A stretch of 64,000 nt of DNA from Methanocalculus chunghsingensis (lineage in GTDB: Archaea; Halobacteriota; Methanomicrobia; Methanomicrobiales; Methanocorpusculaceae): assembly GCF_018132105.1 (NCBI RefSeq), contig NZ_JWHL01000003.1:159124-223123 (forward strand), in the 5' to 3' direction. The position numbers and the translations under genes were made by a program. This document shows, piece after piece, positions 43,389 to 54,085 of this stretch (within the stretch, counting starts at the first letter, position 1; the number at the start of each line of letters is the position of its first letter). Below the pieces are notes generated by a model. The model saw only the letters and a list, made by a program, of their open reading frames with translations, searched no databases and was not told where the DNA came from.

Positions 43389-45330
43389 AGAGATCTCTTC
43401 TCACTCGTCTGATAACGTCCTCCGGATTGCGGAAGTAATCCATAAGGATGGCAGAGACATCACGATAATGCCGGATCTTGCGCACCCGCATCCATTCAAG
43501 CACTTCCTGCCGCCTTTTCAGCTCCTCCTGCATCCTTTCATCGTTCCATCCACGCTCCTCCATGATATCCTCAAGGATGAAGGATTTTCCAAGATAGGTA
43601 ATCTCATCGCTTGAGGGTTTCCATCTGAAGACCTCATTTGTAATCAGCTCATTTGTTCGTGGATCAATATCAAGAACTTCAATGATCTGTTTGTTTCTTC
43701 TGATCCTCTGACCTCCTACCCGTGCCTGCACCTGGACAGATACAAGGTTGAGTGCGGAGAGCATATTTCGTGGAACATTCATCGGTGGGTTCTCAAGGCG
43801 GTGGACGACACTGGCAACAGAATCGGCATGGACAGTTGAGTACGTGATATGCCCTGTACTCATCGCCTGAAAGAGGGTGAGTGCCTCCCGTCCCCGTACC
43901 TCTCCGACGAGGAGATACTCGGGCCTCTGCCTCAGTGCTGCTCTGAGAAGCTCATAGAGGTCGATCTCACCCCGTCCTCCGGTATCGAAGGAGTCCCGTG
44001 TAATACTTGGGATCCAGTTAGGGTGTGGTAGTTTCAGCTCCCGGGTATCTTCGAGGGTGATGATCTTGGCAAGCGGGGGCATGAAGAGTGATATTGCATT
44101 GAGCGAGGTTGTCTTCCCTGATGCAGTACCTCCGGCGAAGAGGCATGACTTCCCGCTCTCGACGGCAAGCCAGAGGAATGCAATGGAAAGAGATGAGAAT
44201 GTCTTCCACTCGATGAGATCGGTCGGAGTGATCGGCTCTTCCCGGAACTTTCTGATGGTAAATGTGGATCCATGTGCAGTCACTTCTGTTCCAAGGGTCA
44301 TCTGGATGCGTGATCCGTCGGACATCGTTGCATCCAGGATCGGCTCAGCGATGGAGATATACTTCCCTGCTCTCTGGGCAAGCTTTGTCACAAAAGAGTC
44401 GAGCTCTGTTGAATCCTTATATGTGAGGGTCGTCTTCATCGATTCGTAGCGTGTGTGATAGACAAATATCGGTGTCATTAACCCGTCACAGGAGATATCC
44501 TCGATGAACGGGTCATGCATGACCGGATCGATGAGGGCATCCCCGAGGAACTCACGATCCATTCTGTAGAGGATCTTCTCCTCCTCTGCAGGATCAAGAC
44601 GGATCTCATAATCTGCAATGATCCCCCGACAGGCTTGTCGAAGGATATCCCTCGTCTCACTTCTTGAAAGACCCCGGGTACTGATATCAAGCGTCTCAAA
44701 GAGCCTGCTTTTTATCTCGTTATAAAAATCCTCTTCACCCTCTGTCAGGATTGGCTCAATAACCTGATAGGTGTACTCATGCGAGACGATATCGTACAGT
44801 ATCCGTATGTAGGCATAGGGAGGCTGAACCGGGTATAGTTCCACCTCTTCAATTCCAGGAGATGGTTTATAGGATAAATCGACCAGTGGACCATGTTTCT
44901 CAGGGGAGTACTCCTCATGCTCAGAGTGGCGGATCGAGAAGAGATCAAGGAACTTTCTCTTTTTTTCATTCGTTTTTATCGCGGTTTCCTCTATCTTTTC
45001 TGGCGCCCGCTGCTCCGGAGATGCTGATGGAGTGTGAGGTGATGCATTCTCAATTATCACCTCTTCCAGAGGGAGTGGATGTGCGGTAAGGGTTTTTTTC
45101 TTCACCGGGAGATCTTTATTATTTGCAGTATCCTGAAATCCGGCTTCCGGATACCGATCAGAACCCGCTCTTTCGTCTATATTCTTTTCTTTCTCAATGT
45201 GGGTGGATGCAACAAGTTCGTCAAGAAGCCCTTCAAGTTCGTCCATTGTATCAAGGGGATCCTTGGAAACGACTGGATCTTTTGTTCTCTTTCTGAAAAG
45301 AGATCTCCATCCCCTCCCTTCATCACTCAT
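43375..45330 (-). CDS. type II/IV secretion ATPase (VirB11/PilT-like)
   Basis: This 651-residue ATPase energises filament assembly. The first about 190 residues are variable and charged. The core has the family motifs: a Walker A FAGGTASGKTTSLN, an Asp/Glu box ITLEDTRELKLPHPNW, a Walker B-like LLVGEVRGREAL and a histidine box MSTGHITYSTVHADS. It is of archaeal TadA/ArlI type. The start overlaps the preceding hypothetical gene by 4 nt (ATGA). Confidence 0.92.
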   Translation of the reverse strand: MSDEGRGWRSLFRKRTKDPVVSKDPLDTMDELEGLLDELVASTHIEKEKNIDERAGSDRYPEAGFQDTANNKDLPVKKKTLTAHPLPLEEVIIENASPHTPSASPEQRAPEKIEETAIKTNEKKRKFLDLFSIRHSEHEEYSPEKHGPLVDLSYKPSPGIEEVELYPVQPPYAYIRILYDIVSHEYTYQVIEPILTEGEEDFYNEIKSRLFETLDISTRGLSRSETRDILRQACRGIIADYEIRLDPAEEEKILYRMDREFLGDALIDPVMHDPFIEDISCDGLMTPIFVYHTRYESMKTTLTYKDSTELDSFVTKLAQRAGKYISIAEPILDATMSDGSRIQMTLGTEVTAHGSTFTIRKFREEPITPTDLIEWKTFSSLSIAFLWLAVESGKSCLFAGGTASGKTTSLNAISLFMPPLAKIITLEDTRELKLPHPNWIPSITRDSFDTGGRGEIDLYELLRAALRQRPEYLLVGEVRGREALTLFQAMSTGHITYSTVHADSVASVVHRLENPPMNVPRNMLSALNLVSVQVQARVGGQRIRRNKQIIEVLDIDPRTNELITNEVFRWKPSSDEITYLGKSFILEDIMEERGWNDERMQEELKRRQEVLEWMRVRKIRHYRDVSAILMDYFRNPEDVIRRVRRDLYEQL

Positions 45331-45959
45331 TGCCCATCTCCCGGAATCAATACTATTGATTTGAGATCTCCACCCGGGAAGTCTATGATGGATCGGGAGA
45401 TGAGCTTTATACCGTCACGTACCCGGCATTCATATCTTCCAGAAAGGAGTTTGAAGGTTGCTTCTCCTCTTTGATCTGTTGTGTCCGTTGCACAGATCCG
45501 GCTATTGTTCCAAAGTTCGATACGAAGATCCTGGGGGAGTGATCCCGTTGTCTTCATCTGTATCGTCAGTCTTCCGATACCGGCATTGGCCTCTGTCTTG
45601 ATATCTGTCTCTAAATCAGTCTTTGTATGAACGGAGAGGCGTGCAGGGTTAAAGATTCTTGCTCTTCCGGAGCGTTCTTCTGCCTGCTGAAGAGTAAGGG
45701 GATTGCAGGTGAAGATGCCATCTGCCGGGAATCGCAGTATCGCAGTATCGCCAAATATTGTACCCGCTGCATCGGTATATTCTGCTCCACCCGGTTCTCC
45801 GGAGATGGTGATGACAGAGGCGCTCATCCCGCCCTCCTCACAACGGATATCTGCGGTCAATTTGTTATCGAATGCCTCTTGTAAGCAATACTGGAGGGTT
45901 CTTTTCATATTCTCCTGCAATTTCCCGATGGTAATAGCTCTCTCCTCCTCTTTATCCAT
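45327..45959 (-). CDS. hypothetical protein at the head of the filament operon
   Basis: This 210-residue protein is not recognised. It has no signal peptide or membrane helix. The first 35 residues are charged and helical; the C-terminal about 80 residues (LPQDLRIELWNNSRI, GEATFKLLSGRYECRVRDG) look like a small beta-sandwich of the carboxypeptidase-regulatory type. The ATG at 45959 has TTGGAG upstream; an earlier TTG at 45977 is weaker. It overlaps the ATPase gene by 4 nt, so it probably serves the same machine, for example as an ATPase adaptor. Confidence 0.6.
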   Translation of the reverse strand: MDKEEERAITIGKLQENMKRTLQYCLQEAFDNKLTADIRCEEGGMSASVITISGEPGGAEYTDAAGTIFGDTAILRFPADGIFTCNPLTLQQAEERSGRARIFNPARLSVHTKTDLETDIKTEANAGIGRLTIQMKTTGSLPQDLRIELWNNSRICATDTTDQRGEATFKLLSGRYECRVRDGIKLISRSIIDFPGGDLKSIVLIPGDGQ

Positions 45960-45996
45960 AGGTTCTCCAAAATTCAATATGCTTTCCCTTTCTTGA

Positions 45997-46065
45997 TCGT
46001 CCTTATAATTTAGAAGGGATACAATGCCATGCTATATATAATGTATTAGTCAGATATCATTCTCC
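45997..46065. promoter_or_regulatory. divergent promoters of the filament operon and the prepilin peptidase
   Basis: On the plus strand TATATATA (46033-46040) lies about 26 nt before the ATG at 46066, so the peptidase transcript would be nearly leaderless. On the minus strand an AAATTATAAG stretch (about 46003-46012) could serve the operon that begins at 45959. Both groups are thus controlled from one 106-nt region. Confidence 0.5.
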
Positions 46066-46848
46066 ATGATCCCTCCCCTGATCATTGCGTTCATCGCAGT
46101 TGCAGCAACCTTTGTCTATGGCTCGGTCCTTGATATCCGTGATCGGAGGGTGCCTTTCCGGACATGGTACCCGATGATTCTTGTCTCTGCCCCGTTCGCA
46201 GCATGGGTGTACTATCTCCTCCTCATGGGAGATCCGGCCTGGTTTCTGATGCTTTTTATCACAACGCTCATTTTCTGCACCATGATGTATGCAATCGCAT
46301 ACTTCGGACTCTTTGGTGGTGCAGACGCCTGGGGTCTCATCTTCATCGCACTTCTCATCCCGATATTTCCCATCGAACCACTTCTTGGCTATTCCCCGAT
46401 ACCTCTCTTCGTCTTCAGCGTGCTTGCAAACGCTCTGATTCTCAACCTCTGCATTCCGCCCGTCATCTTTCTCTACAATACGCTCCGGGGCAATCGGGCG
46501 CCCCTGCTGCACCGTTTCATCGGATACCCGGTTCCCGCAGAGAAGCTCACGACTGTTTTTGGCTTTGTGATTGAGGATTTTGAGGAGACTGAGGATGGGA
46601 TCAGGCGACGATTCATGCCGTTTTCAGAAGCAGTCCGTCGCATGGCAGGCGATGATCGGGTGTACACGCGTGATCTCAGAGAGCATCCCGAGGCGTTCTT
46701 ACGTGAACGAAAGCTCTATGCGAAGGCAGGATCTGTCTGGATATCATATGGTGTCCCTTTCTTCATCCCGATCACCGCAGGACTCTTTGTCTCGTTCTTC
46801 ATCGGGGATATCCTCTTTACTTTGATCACCCTTCTTATTGGAGTGTAG
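46066..46848 (+). CDS. prepilin peptidase-like membrane aspartic protease (A24 family)
   Basis: This 260-residue membrane protein resembles archaeal prepilin/preflagellin peptidases. The two catalytic aspartates are visible: one in SVLDIRDRRVP near the first helix and one in FGGADAWGLIF, a GxGD variant. The enzyme would cleave positively charged leader peptides of pilins. It has about six hydrophobic helices and a cytoplasmic loop (residues about 150-215) that is charged. It is divergent from the filament operon. The hisI gene follows 4 nt after its stop. Confidence 0.85.
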   Translation: MIPPLIIAFIAVAATFVYGSVLDIRDRRVPFRTWYPMILVSAPFAAWVYYLLLMGDPAWFLMLFITTLIFCTMMYAIAYFGLFGGADAWGLIFIALLIPIFPIEPLLGYSPIPLFVFSVLANALILNLCIPPVIFLYNTLRGNRAPLLHRFIGYPVPAEKLTTVFGFVIEDFEETEDGIRRRFMPFSEAVRRMAGDDRVYTRDLREHPEAFLRERKLYAKAGSVWISYGVPFFIPITAGLFVSFFIGDILFTLITLLIGV

Positions 46849-46852
46849 GGTG

Positions 46853-47209
46853 ATGATCGATTTACACTATGAAAATGGCCTCATTCCGGTGATTGTCCAG
46901 GATAAGGAGACGCAGGTAGTTCTGATGGTTGCATGGGCGAATGAGGAGGCTGTAGAGCTGACTCGTAGCACCGGATCTGCCCACTATTACAGCCGGAGCA
47001 GGCGGAAGATCTGGAAAAAAGGTGAGGAGAGTGGCCATCTTCAGCAGGTTCATGAGATCCGGGTTGATTGTGATGCTGATACCCTCCTCTATATTGTCAC
47101 ACAGTCCGGTGCTGCGTGCCATATGGGATATCGGTCATGTTTTTATCGATCTATTAATGGGGATCTCCTCCTCGAGAGGATCGTTGACCCTGAAAAAGTG
47201 TACAAATAA
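46853..47209 (+). CDS. hisI: phosphoribosyl-AMP cyclohydrolase
   Basis: This 118-residue enzyme opens the purine ring of phosphoribosyl-AMP, the third step of histidine synthesis. The metal-binding residues are in RVDCDADTLLYI and GAACHMGYRSCFYR; SGHLQQVHEIR is also typical. The ATG at 46853 is preceded by GGGTGAT. No other his gene is nearby. Confidence 0.94.
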   Translation: MIDLHYENGLIPVIVQDKETQVVLMVAWANEEAVELTRSTGSAHYYSRSRRKIWKKGEESGHLQQVHEIRVDCDADTLLYIVTQSGAACHMGYRSCFYRSINGDLLLERIVDPEKVYK

Positions 47210-47246
47210 TAACGATGAATGACACGTACCTTATGGTAGATTTTTT

Positions 47247-49160
47247 ATGAAACTGGTACCCGATACAAGCGTCGTCATCGATGGACGCATAACTACAATG
47301 ATACACAACGGAGAATGCAAAAACCCTACAATAATCATCCCTGAAGCGGTATTTGCAGAACTTGAGGCGCAGGCAAATCATGGCCGTGAAATTGGCTTTT
47401 CAGGTCTCACAGAGATTCAGGAACTCTGTAGGATGCGCGATGAAGGACTCCTTGAGTTAAAATTTGTCGGAGAACGCCCCCGTCTCGATCAGGTGAAGCT
47501 CTCCAGTGGTGGTGAGATTGATGCAATGATACGAAACGCCGCAATAGAATATGATGCCACCTTTGTCACCTCCGATGTTGTTCAGGCCGAAGTCGCACGG
47601 GCACGAGGACTTGAGGTCATTTATCTCAAACCACAGCAGGAGAACTTCACCCCTCTTCTGATTGATAACTTCTTTGATGAGAATACCATCGCAGTCTATC
47701 TCAAAGAGCGGGTCTCTCCATATGCCAAGAAAGGCCGTCTCAAGGAGATGCGTCTGGTGCCAATACGCGATGCCCCGATGAGCGAATATGAGTTGCGCCG
47801 ACTTGCACAGGAGATTCTGGAACGCGCAAAACGCGATCCGGATGGTTTTATCGAGATAGAGAAGCGTGGCGTTACCGTGGTTCAGATCGGCTCCCTCAGA
47901 ATCTCCATCACACGCCGCCCCTTCTCAGATGGAATGGAGATATCGGCGGTCAGACCCATCGCCCATGTCTCTCTCGACGATTATGACCGCGCAGAAGAGA
48001 TCAAGCAGGGCCTGGTGAGTGATCGATGCGGCACACTCATCATCGGTCCACCGGGTTCAGGGAAGTCAACCCTCGCGCAAAGTATTGCAATCTTCCTTGC
48101 GGATCGTGATTTTGTCGTCAAGACGATGGAAGCTCCCCGTGATCTCCAGGTTCCTGATCATATCACCCAGTATACCTCCCTGGAAGGGAGTATGGAGGCA
48201 ACAGCAGACCTTCTGATGCTCGTCCGTCCGGACTTCGTGGTTTTTGATGAGATCAGGAAGGCTGAGGACTTCTCTATCTTTGCCGATCTTCAGCTCTCCG
48301 GGATTGGTATGGTCGGTGTGATACATGCGCAGAGGGTACAGGATGCCGTCCAGCGTCTCATCGGAAGGATAGACTACTGCCTCCTCCCCCAGGTCATCTC
48401 ATCGATCATCTTTGTCTCAGATGGAGAGATTGAACAGGTATTTACCATTGATTTTTCAATCGATCGCCCAACAGGCCTTACCGATCTCGGTGTTGAGATG
48501 CCTCCATCGCCTCTCGTGACGATCAGCAATAGTGCAGACGGAACCCCGGTCGTTGAGATCTTCCGCTTTTCCGGGGAGACGATCGTCATCTCTGCAGGAC
48601 CAACGAATTCTGAGGAACCAGCACTGGAAGAACCGGAGAATAATATAGCACCATCACAACCGCAGATCCCTCCTCACTGGAAAGTGATTGAAAAAGAGAT
48701 TCAGAAAGAGATCGGCAGGTTCACCGAAGGATTCGTCGATGTCCGGATGATCTCGGATACCAAAGCGACCGTCTTCATCGATGATCAGGATATTCCTGCT
48801 GCGATCGGCAAAGGTGGCAAGAACATCTCCGGGATTGTCAATAAAGTCGGTGTTGGCATCGACATCAGATCCCGATCAGAACTTGGCCATGCTGATGAAG
48901 ATATTGTTGAAGAGATGCCGTTGAAAAGTGCATCATCTGAACGGAGTATTCAGATCCGGACGGATAAAAAACAGCTTGCCCTGCTCTGTCCCGAACATGG
49001 AGGCAAAATTGTCGATGTCTTCTCCGGGAAGGAGTATCTCTTTACCGGAACTGTTGAGGAGAGTGGAGAGATCCTCCTTGCACGAAATAACTCAATCGCC
49101 CAGGAGATGATCAGGCGGTTTGAGGAGGGAGAAGATATCAAGGTTCGTCCTGTTGATTAA
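47247..49160 (+). CDS. PINA-type PIN domain ATPase with KH domain
   Basis: This 637-residue protein has an N-terminal PIN domain ([12 protein letters not shown] with acidic residues; [10 protein letters not shown]), a central ring ATPase with Walker [15 protein letters not shown], Walker [13 protein letters not shown] and the sensor GVIHAQR, and a C-terminal KH domain at about 520-580 ([20 protein letters not shown]). This is the archaeal PINA family, hexameric helicase-like ATPases linked to DNA repair and RNA processing. Length is normal. The leuS gene follows, and its open frame overlaps this gene's end. Confidence 0.92.
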   Translation: MKLVPDTSVVIDGRITTMIHNGECKNPTIIIPEAVFAELEAQANHGREIGFSGLTEIQELCRMRDEGLLELKFVGERPRLDQVKLSSGGEIDAMIRNAAIEYDATFVTSDVVQAEVARARGLEVIYLKPQQENFTPLLIDNFFDENTIAVYLKERVSPYAKKGRLKEMRLVPIRDAPMSEYELRRLAQEILERAKRDPDGFIEIEKRGVTVVQIGSLRISITRRPFSDGMEISAVRPIAHVSLDDYDRAEEIKQGLVSDRCGTLIIGPPGSGKSTLAQSIAIFLADRDFVVKTMEAPRDLQVPDHITQYTSLEGSMEATADLLMLVRPDFVVFDEIRKAEDFSIFADLQLSGIGMVGVIHAQRVQDAVQRLIGRIDYCLLPQVISSIIFVSDGEIEQVFTIDFSIDRPTGLTDLGVEMPPSPLVTISNSADGTPVVEIFRFSGETIVISAGPTNSEEPALEEPENNIAPSQPQIPPHWKVIEKEIQKEIGRFTEGFVDVRMISDTKATVFIDDQDIPAAIGKGGKNISGIVNKVGVGIDIRSRSELGHADEDIVEEMPLKSASSERSIQIRTDKKQLALLCPEHGGKIVDVFSGKEYLFTGTVEESGEILLARNNSIAQEMIRRFEEGEDIKVRPVD

Positions 49161-49179
49161 TTGTGAAGGGGAGCTTATC

Positions 49180-51966
49180 GTGACTGAAGATACAATACAA
49201 ATGGCCGAGGCAGAAGTGGCCGGAGCATGGAAGAGGGCGTTTGAATCCGATCCATCTGAGAAGGAGAAGTACTATATCACCGTTGCATACCCGTATCCAA
49301 GTGGCGCGATGCATGTCGGCCATGGAAGGACGTATATTGTCCCAGACGTTATCGCACGCTTCTGGAGGATGCGGGGGAAACAGGTCCTTTATCCGATGGC
49401 GTTTCATGTTACGGGATCTCCGGTCATCGGGATCTCAAAACGGATTGCACGGGGGGATGAGAAGACAATAACCCTGTATCGTGATCTCTATAAAGTTCCG
49501 GAGGATGTTCTTGCCAGATTCTCAGATCCGCTTGCGATTGTTGAGCATTTCTCTGATGAATATGAACGGGTGATGCGGCGTCTTGGCCTCTCGATCGACT
49601 GGCGACGACGGTTTACGACAATCATTCCCCAATATTCTAAATTTATCGAATGGCAGTATAGCCATCTCTATGCTCAGGAGCGTGTCGTCAGGGGCGCTCA
49701 TCCTGTCAAATATTGTCCACAGTGTGAAAACCCCGTCGGGGACCATGACCTTCTCGAAGGTGATCGGGCGGAAGTTGTGAAATTTATCTTTGTCAACTTC
49801 CAAGCTGACGGTTTTTTGATCCCATGCGCCACACTCCGTCCGGAGACGATCTTTGGTGTGACAAACCTCTGGATTAACCCGGATGTCCGGTACGTGAAGG
49901 CTGAGATCGATGGTGTTGTCTGGCTCGTCTCCCGTGAGGCTGCTGAAAAACTCTCGATGCAGAAGCATACCGTCTCAATTATTGATGAGATCAATGGGGC
50001 GGATCTTGTTGGATCGATGGTCTCCCACCCGCTCTCAGGGAAGGTACAAATCCTCCCTGCGCCCTTCGTTGATCCCGATATGGGGTCCGGGGTTGTGATG
50101 AGTGTTCCTGCGCATGCACCCTACGATTACATCGCTCTTCGTGATCTCCAGCAGAAAGGGGAGTATACGGATATTGTTCCGATCCCTCTTATTTCGGTGG
50201 ATGGATATGGTGCAGTTCCTGCACAGGAAGCGGTTGAACGAGCAGGAATCCATGATCAGCTTGATCCGAAGATGGATGAAGTGACGCAGGAGGTGTATGG
50301 GGCAGAGTTTACACGCGGCAAACTCCTCCCCCTCTGCGGAGAGCATGAAGGTAAGCCGGTTCGTGTTGCCCGTGATGATCTTGGGGACGTTATGGAACGG
50401 GACTATGGATCGATCCGGTTCTTTGACTTTGATACCCAACCGGTTATCTGCCGTTGCGGAAGCAGGGCATATGTCAGAATCCTTGATGATCAATGGTTCC
50501 TGACCTACAGCGATCCAATATGGAAGCAACAGGTTCATGATCAGATCAGTTCGCTCTCCCTTGTTCCCCCGGAGGTGCGTGCCGAATTTGACCGTACCGT
50601 CGACTGGCTGAAGGACTGGGCATGCACCCGTCGTGTCGGGCTGGGAACGCGAGTTCCCTGGGACTCAAACTGGCTCTTTGAGCCCCTTTCGGACTCGACG
50701 GTCTATATGGCATACTACACCATCGCACACCGTATCAGTGATATTCCTCCGGAGTCTCTCACCCCCGATGTCTTTGATTATATCTTCCTTGGCAAGGGTG
50801 ATCCGAAGGGGGTTGATCGTCAGCTCCTTGACTCGCTCAGATCCGAGTTCCTGTACTGGTACCCCTACAACTACCGTTTCTCGGCAAAGGATCTCATCTC
50901 AAATCACCTCACTTTCCAGCTCTTCCATCACCGTGCCATCTTCCCTGATGATCTTCAACCAGAGGGGATGGTTGTCTTTGGAATGGGGCTCCTCAATGGA
51001 GCAAAGATGTCCTCCAGCAAAGGCAATGTCTTCCTCCTTGAGGATGCGGCCGATGAGTTTGGGGCAGATACCGTCCGTATGTTCCTCGTCGGCTCAGCAG
51101 AACCATGGCAGGACTTCGACTGGAGAAATGAACTCGTCTCATCGACCCGGAAACAGATTGAGCGGCTCACCTCCTATGTACAGGATGGTGTACTATCAGC
51201 AGGAGAGACAGGGGTTGACTCCTGGCTTGCATCACGTCTTCAGCGGCGAATTGTACAGACGACCACGGCTCTTGAACTCTTCCAGACCCGTCAGGCTCTC
51301 CAGGAAGCGTACTTCGGGATCGAGTCTGACTTAAAGTGGTATCGGAGGAGGCTGCCTGCCGGATCCGATGGAGGTGCGGTGATGCGGCAGGTGGCTGATG
51401 CATGGGTAAGGCTCCTTGCTCCAATCATTCCTTTCACCTGTGAGAAATTATGGGGTGATCTCGGTCATGAAGGACTTGTATCGTATGCAGAATGGCCTCT
51501 GCCTGATGCAGCTCTTCTGAACCCGGCCGTTGAGCAGGCGGAGGATCTGATCATGCGGACGGTCGAGGATATTGAATCGATCATCCGGATCATCCCGATG
51601 ACGCCATCAAAGGTGACTCTCTGTCTCGCCCCTTCATGGAAGTATGATGTCTTCAATGTGGTTGCGACTGCTGAAGACCGCCGTGTGGTGACAAAAGAGC
51701 TGATGAAGGATGAATCGATGCGAAGCCTTGGAAAAGAGGCGGTCAATGCCGTCAATCAGGTGACGAAGCTGATCCACAGCCTTCCACCCCAGCTCGTTAC
51801 AGAGATTGTATCAAATCCCCCGGATGAGCTGGCTATCTTTACTCAGGCCCTTTCGTTCCTTGAGGAAGAGTTTAAGGTTGCATTTGAGATTGTTCCGGCA
51901 GAAGAGAGCACGCATGCAAAAGCAGGAATGGCGCTTCCCTTCAAACCGGCTATTATAATTGAATAA
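49180..51966 (+). CDS. leuS: leucyl-tRNA synthetase, archaeal type
   Basis: This protein of about 928 residues charges tRNA-Leu. The class I signatures are clear: [16 protein letters not shown] (HIGH-like) and [11 protein letters not shown] (KMSKS-like). The editing domain lies between (about 230-430, with [13 protein letters not shown]), and the anticodon-binding part follows. The GTG at 49180 has AAGGGGAG 8 nt upstream and is my choice; the ATG at 49201 is the alternative. The open frame upstream of 49180 lies within PINA and is not family-like. Confidence 0.94.
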   Translation: MTEDTIQMAEAEVAGAWKRAFESDPSEKEKYYITVAYPYPSGAMHVGHGRTYIVPDVIARFWRMRGKQVLYPMAFHVTGSPVIGISKRIARGDEKTITLYRDLYKVPEDVLARFSDPLAIVEHFSDEYERVMRRLGLSIDWRRRFTTIIPQYSKFIEWQYSHLYAQERVVRGAHPVKYCPQCENPVGDHDLLEGDRAEVVKFIFVNFQADGFLIPCATLRPETIFGVTNLWINPDVRYVKAEIDGVVWLVSREAAEKLSMQKHTVSIIDEINGADLVGSMVSHPLSGKVQILPAPFVDPDMGSGVVMSVPAHAPYDYIALRDLQQKGEYTDIVPIPLISVDGYGAVPAQEAVERAGIHDQLDPKMDEVTQEVYGAEFTRGKLLPLCGEHEGKPVRVARDDLGDVMERDYGSIRFFDFDTQPVICRCGSRAYVRILDDQWFLTYSDPIWKQQVHDQISSLSLVPPEVRAEFDRTVDWLKDWACTRRVGLGTRVPWDSNWLFEPLSDSTVYMAYYTIAHRISDIPPESLTPDVFDYIFLGKGDPKGVDRQLLDSLRSEFLYWYPYNYRFSAKDLISNHLTFQLFHHRAIFPDDLQPEGMVVFGMGLLNGAKMSSSKGNVFLLEDAADEFGADTVRMFLVGSAEPWQDFDWRNELVSSTRKQIERLTSYVQDGVLSAGETGVDSWLASRLQRRIVQTTTALELFQTRQALQEAYFGIESDLKWYRRRLPAGSDGGAVMRQVADAWVRLLAPIIPFTCEKLWGDLGHEGLVSYAEWPLPDAALLNPAVEQAEDLIMRTVEDIESIIRIIPMTPSKVTLCLAPSWKYDVFNVVATAEDRRVVTKELMKDESMRSLGKEAVNAVNQVTKLIHSLPPQLVTEIVSNPPDELAIFTQALSFLEEEFKVAFEIVPAEESTHAKAGMALPFKPAIIIE

Positions 51967-51972
51967 ATTTTT

Positions 51973-52284
51973 TCATTCTTTTGGCTTTGCCCTCTTCACC
52001 CGCTCCTTTGTTGAAAAGCCTGTGATGAGGTCCAGGTACACTCTGAATTTCTTATTTGAATCGAGGATCAGATCATCTGATGCGTTAATGTCCGATTCTG
52101 TATCGACAAATACCGTCTTCCCCTTTTCACCAGGCCATACCTCGAGCCGCTTGATTGCGCCATAGGCGATAGAATAGTGTCCGTCCTTCTCTTCTGCCTC
52201 AACTCCGAAGATATCAACAAAGCCTTTGATCAGTCGCTCTTCGAGGTCTTTCGTCTGGCCTCTTTTGACCGGGTATTCTTGCAT
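51973..52284 (-). CDS. DUF5611 family protein
   Basis: This 103-residue protein is a methanogen-specific member of DUF5611, of unknown function. It has no membrane helix. It contains the segments KRGQTKDLEERLIKGF and EVWPGEKGKTVFVDTESD and a basic C-terminal tail (KERVKRAKPKE). The start at 52284 is divergent from the PAC2 gene, with 35 nt between them. The end is convergent with leuS and passes through a T-rich tract. Confidence 0.75.
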   Translation of the reverse strand: MQEYPVKRGQTKDLEERLIKGFVDIFGVEAEEKDGHYSIAYGAIKRLEVWPGEKGKTVFVDTESDINASDDLILDSNKKFRVYLDLITGFSTKERVKRAKPKE

Positions 52285-52319
52285 AGTATTATTATAGGGT
52301 GGGGTTGTATGTAATTTTA

Positions 52320-53048
52320 ATGTCCAGAGATACGAGTGATTTGAAGATCATATCACAGGATCTCAGTGAGAAGGGATCTGTTGTGATGATGGGCTTTCCA
52401 GGATCTGGTCTTGTCGGGAGTATTGCCCTTCAATACCTCGTCGAGCAGATGGATTTTACCCATATCGGTGATATAACAAGTCGTTTCTTTCCCCCGATGT
52501 CGATGATGCATAAAGGGGTCGTCAATGCCGCGGTTCGGATCTATGAGAAAGATACCTTTGTTGCCTTTGTTGCAGATATTCCGATCCATCCGATGATCTG
52601 TTATGAGGTCGCAAACGGCATCCTTGACTGGCTTGGAGACTATGATGTCAAAGAGATCGTTACTGTAGCTGGTATTATCACAAACGAACCGGAGAAGAGG
52701 GTATTTGGCGTGGCGAGTGATCAGGATTCGGTTGATCGTCTTGAAGACCATACGATTATTCTTCCGATGGGAAGCATCTCAGGGATTGCATCTAGCCTTC
52801 TGACAGAGTGTAAACTTCGAAAGATCCCCTGCATGGGTCTTCTTGGTGAGACGGTGAACAACCCTGATCCCCGGGCCGCCATCTCAGCAATTGAAGTTCT
52901 TAACCAACTCTATTCATTTGGAATCGATACGTCACCTCTCCTTGAACAGGCAGAAGAGATTGAAGCGACGATGCAACGGCTTGCAGAGGAGGTTCAGAGT
53001 GCTGAGGCTGGACCGCAGAAGAAAGAAAATCTTCCAATGTATGGGTGA
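52320..53048 (+). CDS. PAC2-family proteasome assembly chaperone-like protein
   Basis: This 242-residue protein is a PAC2-type (DUF75/PsmG2-like) archaeal chaperone. The N-terminal part has VVMMGFPGSGLVGSIALQYLVEQM (in part) and the rest VTVAGIITNEPEKR and MGLLGETVNNPDPRAA, typical of the family. A helical C-terminal tail (about 205-242) follows. The ATG at 52320 lacks a clear Shine-Dalgarno. The family probably assists proteasome assembly. DUF473 follows 6 nt later. Confidence 0.86.
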   Translation: MSRDTSDLKIISQDLSEKGSVVMMGFPGSGLVGSIALQYLVEQMDFTHIGDITSRFFPPMSMMHKGVVNAAVRIYEKDTFVAFVADIPIHPMICYEVANGILDWLGDYDVKEIVTVAGIITNEPEKRVFGVASDQDSVDRLEDHTIILPMGSISGIASSLLTECKLRKIPCMGLLGETVNNPDPRAAISAIEVLNQLYSFGIDTSPLLEQAEEIEATMQRLAEEVQSAEAGPQKKENLPMYG

Positions 53049-53054
53049 ATCATC

Positions 53055-53447
53055 ATGATGGTAGCAGCATTAACAGGGATATCCCCTCAGGTAATCGCGG
53101 ATCTCAAACTTGGCAAACCACGTACCATAGAACTTCAGAGTGCCCATAATATTATTACCCTCTCGGAAGTGAATCCGGGTGATCATATCTTTCTGACAAG
53201 TATCGCCGCAGAAGACCTCTCTCCCGGAGACTCAGGGCTCATTCTTACGGTCCAGGCAGTTTCGATTTCGATGAAACGGGTGATAGAGTACTCTCATGGT
53301 CATCACTTTGAGGAACGTGAACGGACATCAGCGCGTGTTCAGCTGAAATATTGTGGAACCTCAATTGTAAAAGAGAGTGGGGCACTCTCCTGTTGCAAGG
53401 CCTACTATGCGGATGTGGTGAAATGCACCTGTTTCCATGCGGTCTGA
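53055..53447 (+). CDS. DUF473 family protein
   Basis: This 130-residue protein matches methanogen DUF473: it starts with ALTGISPQVIADLKLGKPRTIE and carries a strand-rich middle (NPGDHIFLTSIAAEDLSPGD). At the C-terminus are cysteines in QLKYCGTS, SCCKAYY and KCTCFHA, a possible metal site. Function is unknown. It is probably translated with the PAC2 gene and is convergent with the flavoprotein gene. Confidence 0.82.
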   Translation: MMVAALTGISPQVIADLKLGKPRTIELQSAHNIITLSEVNPGDHIFLTSIAAEDLSPGDSGLILTVQAVSISMKRVIEYSHGHHFEERERTSARVQLKYCGTSIVKESGALSCCKAYYADVVKCTCFHAV

Positions 53448-53454
53448 AAACTTC

Positions 53455-54024
53455 TCACTTTTTTACTTGATTGATACAATACGCGACATTCTCTCCAAAT
53501 CGCCGGATAGTATCGAGACCTTCTGTATCCTGCTGCACTTCACCAGGCTCCTTTCCAAAGACAATATTCCAGTAGGTTGAGCCACAGACGATCATATCGT
53601 TGATGAGATAGAACATCAGTAGTTCCTGGATGGTGGCGGTGTGTCCCCCTCTCCGTGCCACCGCGACTGGTCCGCCGACCATCCGCGAGAGGAACTGATC
53701 GGATCCCCGTGATACCATCCCTATCCTCTGGATTGCCGACATCAGATCTCCGCGTGCGGTTCCGAAGTAGACGGGGGATCCGATGATCAGTCCGTCAGCC
53801 TGCCGGATCTCATCGATCATCTCATTCACTCCGTCATCGATAGCACATTTGCCGGTCTTCTTACAGGTATAGCAGGCGATGCAGGACTGTATCTGCTTTC
53901 CACGGAGGCTGATCACCCGGGTGCTGCATCCTCCGGCATGGAGAGCTTTGCTGCATTCTTCGAGTACCTGTTCAGTATTCCCCCCTGAACGGGGGCTTGC
54001 ATTGATCAGAATAACATCTGCCAT
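53455..54024 (-). CDS. iron-sulfur flavoprotein-like NADPH-dependent FMN reductase
   Basis: This 189-residue flavodoxin-fold protein begins with ILINASPRSGGNTEQVL, the FMN phosphate loop. A compact cysteine motif CIACYTCKKTGKC at about residues 48-60 is the [4Fe-4S] signature of iron-sulfur flavoproteins (Isf), which in methanogens reduce oxygen or peroxide. SPVYFGTARGDLMSAI is another family element. It lies downstream of AqpM, after a T-run. Confidence 0.87.
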   Translation of the reverse strand: MADVILINASPRSGGNTEQVLEECSKALHAGGCSTRVISLRGKQIQSCIACYTCKKTGKCAIDDGVNEMIDEIRQADGLIIGSPVYFGTARGDLMSAIQRIGMVSRGSDQFLSRMVGGPVAVARRGGHTATIQELLMFYLINDMIVCGSTYWNIVFGKEPGEVQQDTEGLDTIRRFGENVAYCINQVKK

Positions 54025-54074
54025 GGTCTATCGCTTCATGGTTGATCGCAGAATCAAAAAGGATGTTGGTTCGG

Positions 54075-54081
54075 AAAAAAA
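54075..54081 (-). terminator. poly-T terminator after aqpM
   Basis: On the minus strand a run of seven T lies 5 nt after the aqpM stop (A-run on the plus strand). It probably separates the DUF2193-DUF2180-aqpM transcript from the flavoprotein gene. Confidence 0.4.
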
Positions 54082-54085
54082 GGGA

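Noticed and set aside
50633..51334. 233-residue plus-strand open frame
   Set aside because: It lies in another frame inside leuS, over the KMSKS region; low-complexity Ser/Arg composition typical of a shadow.
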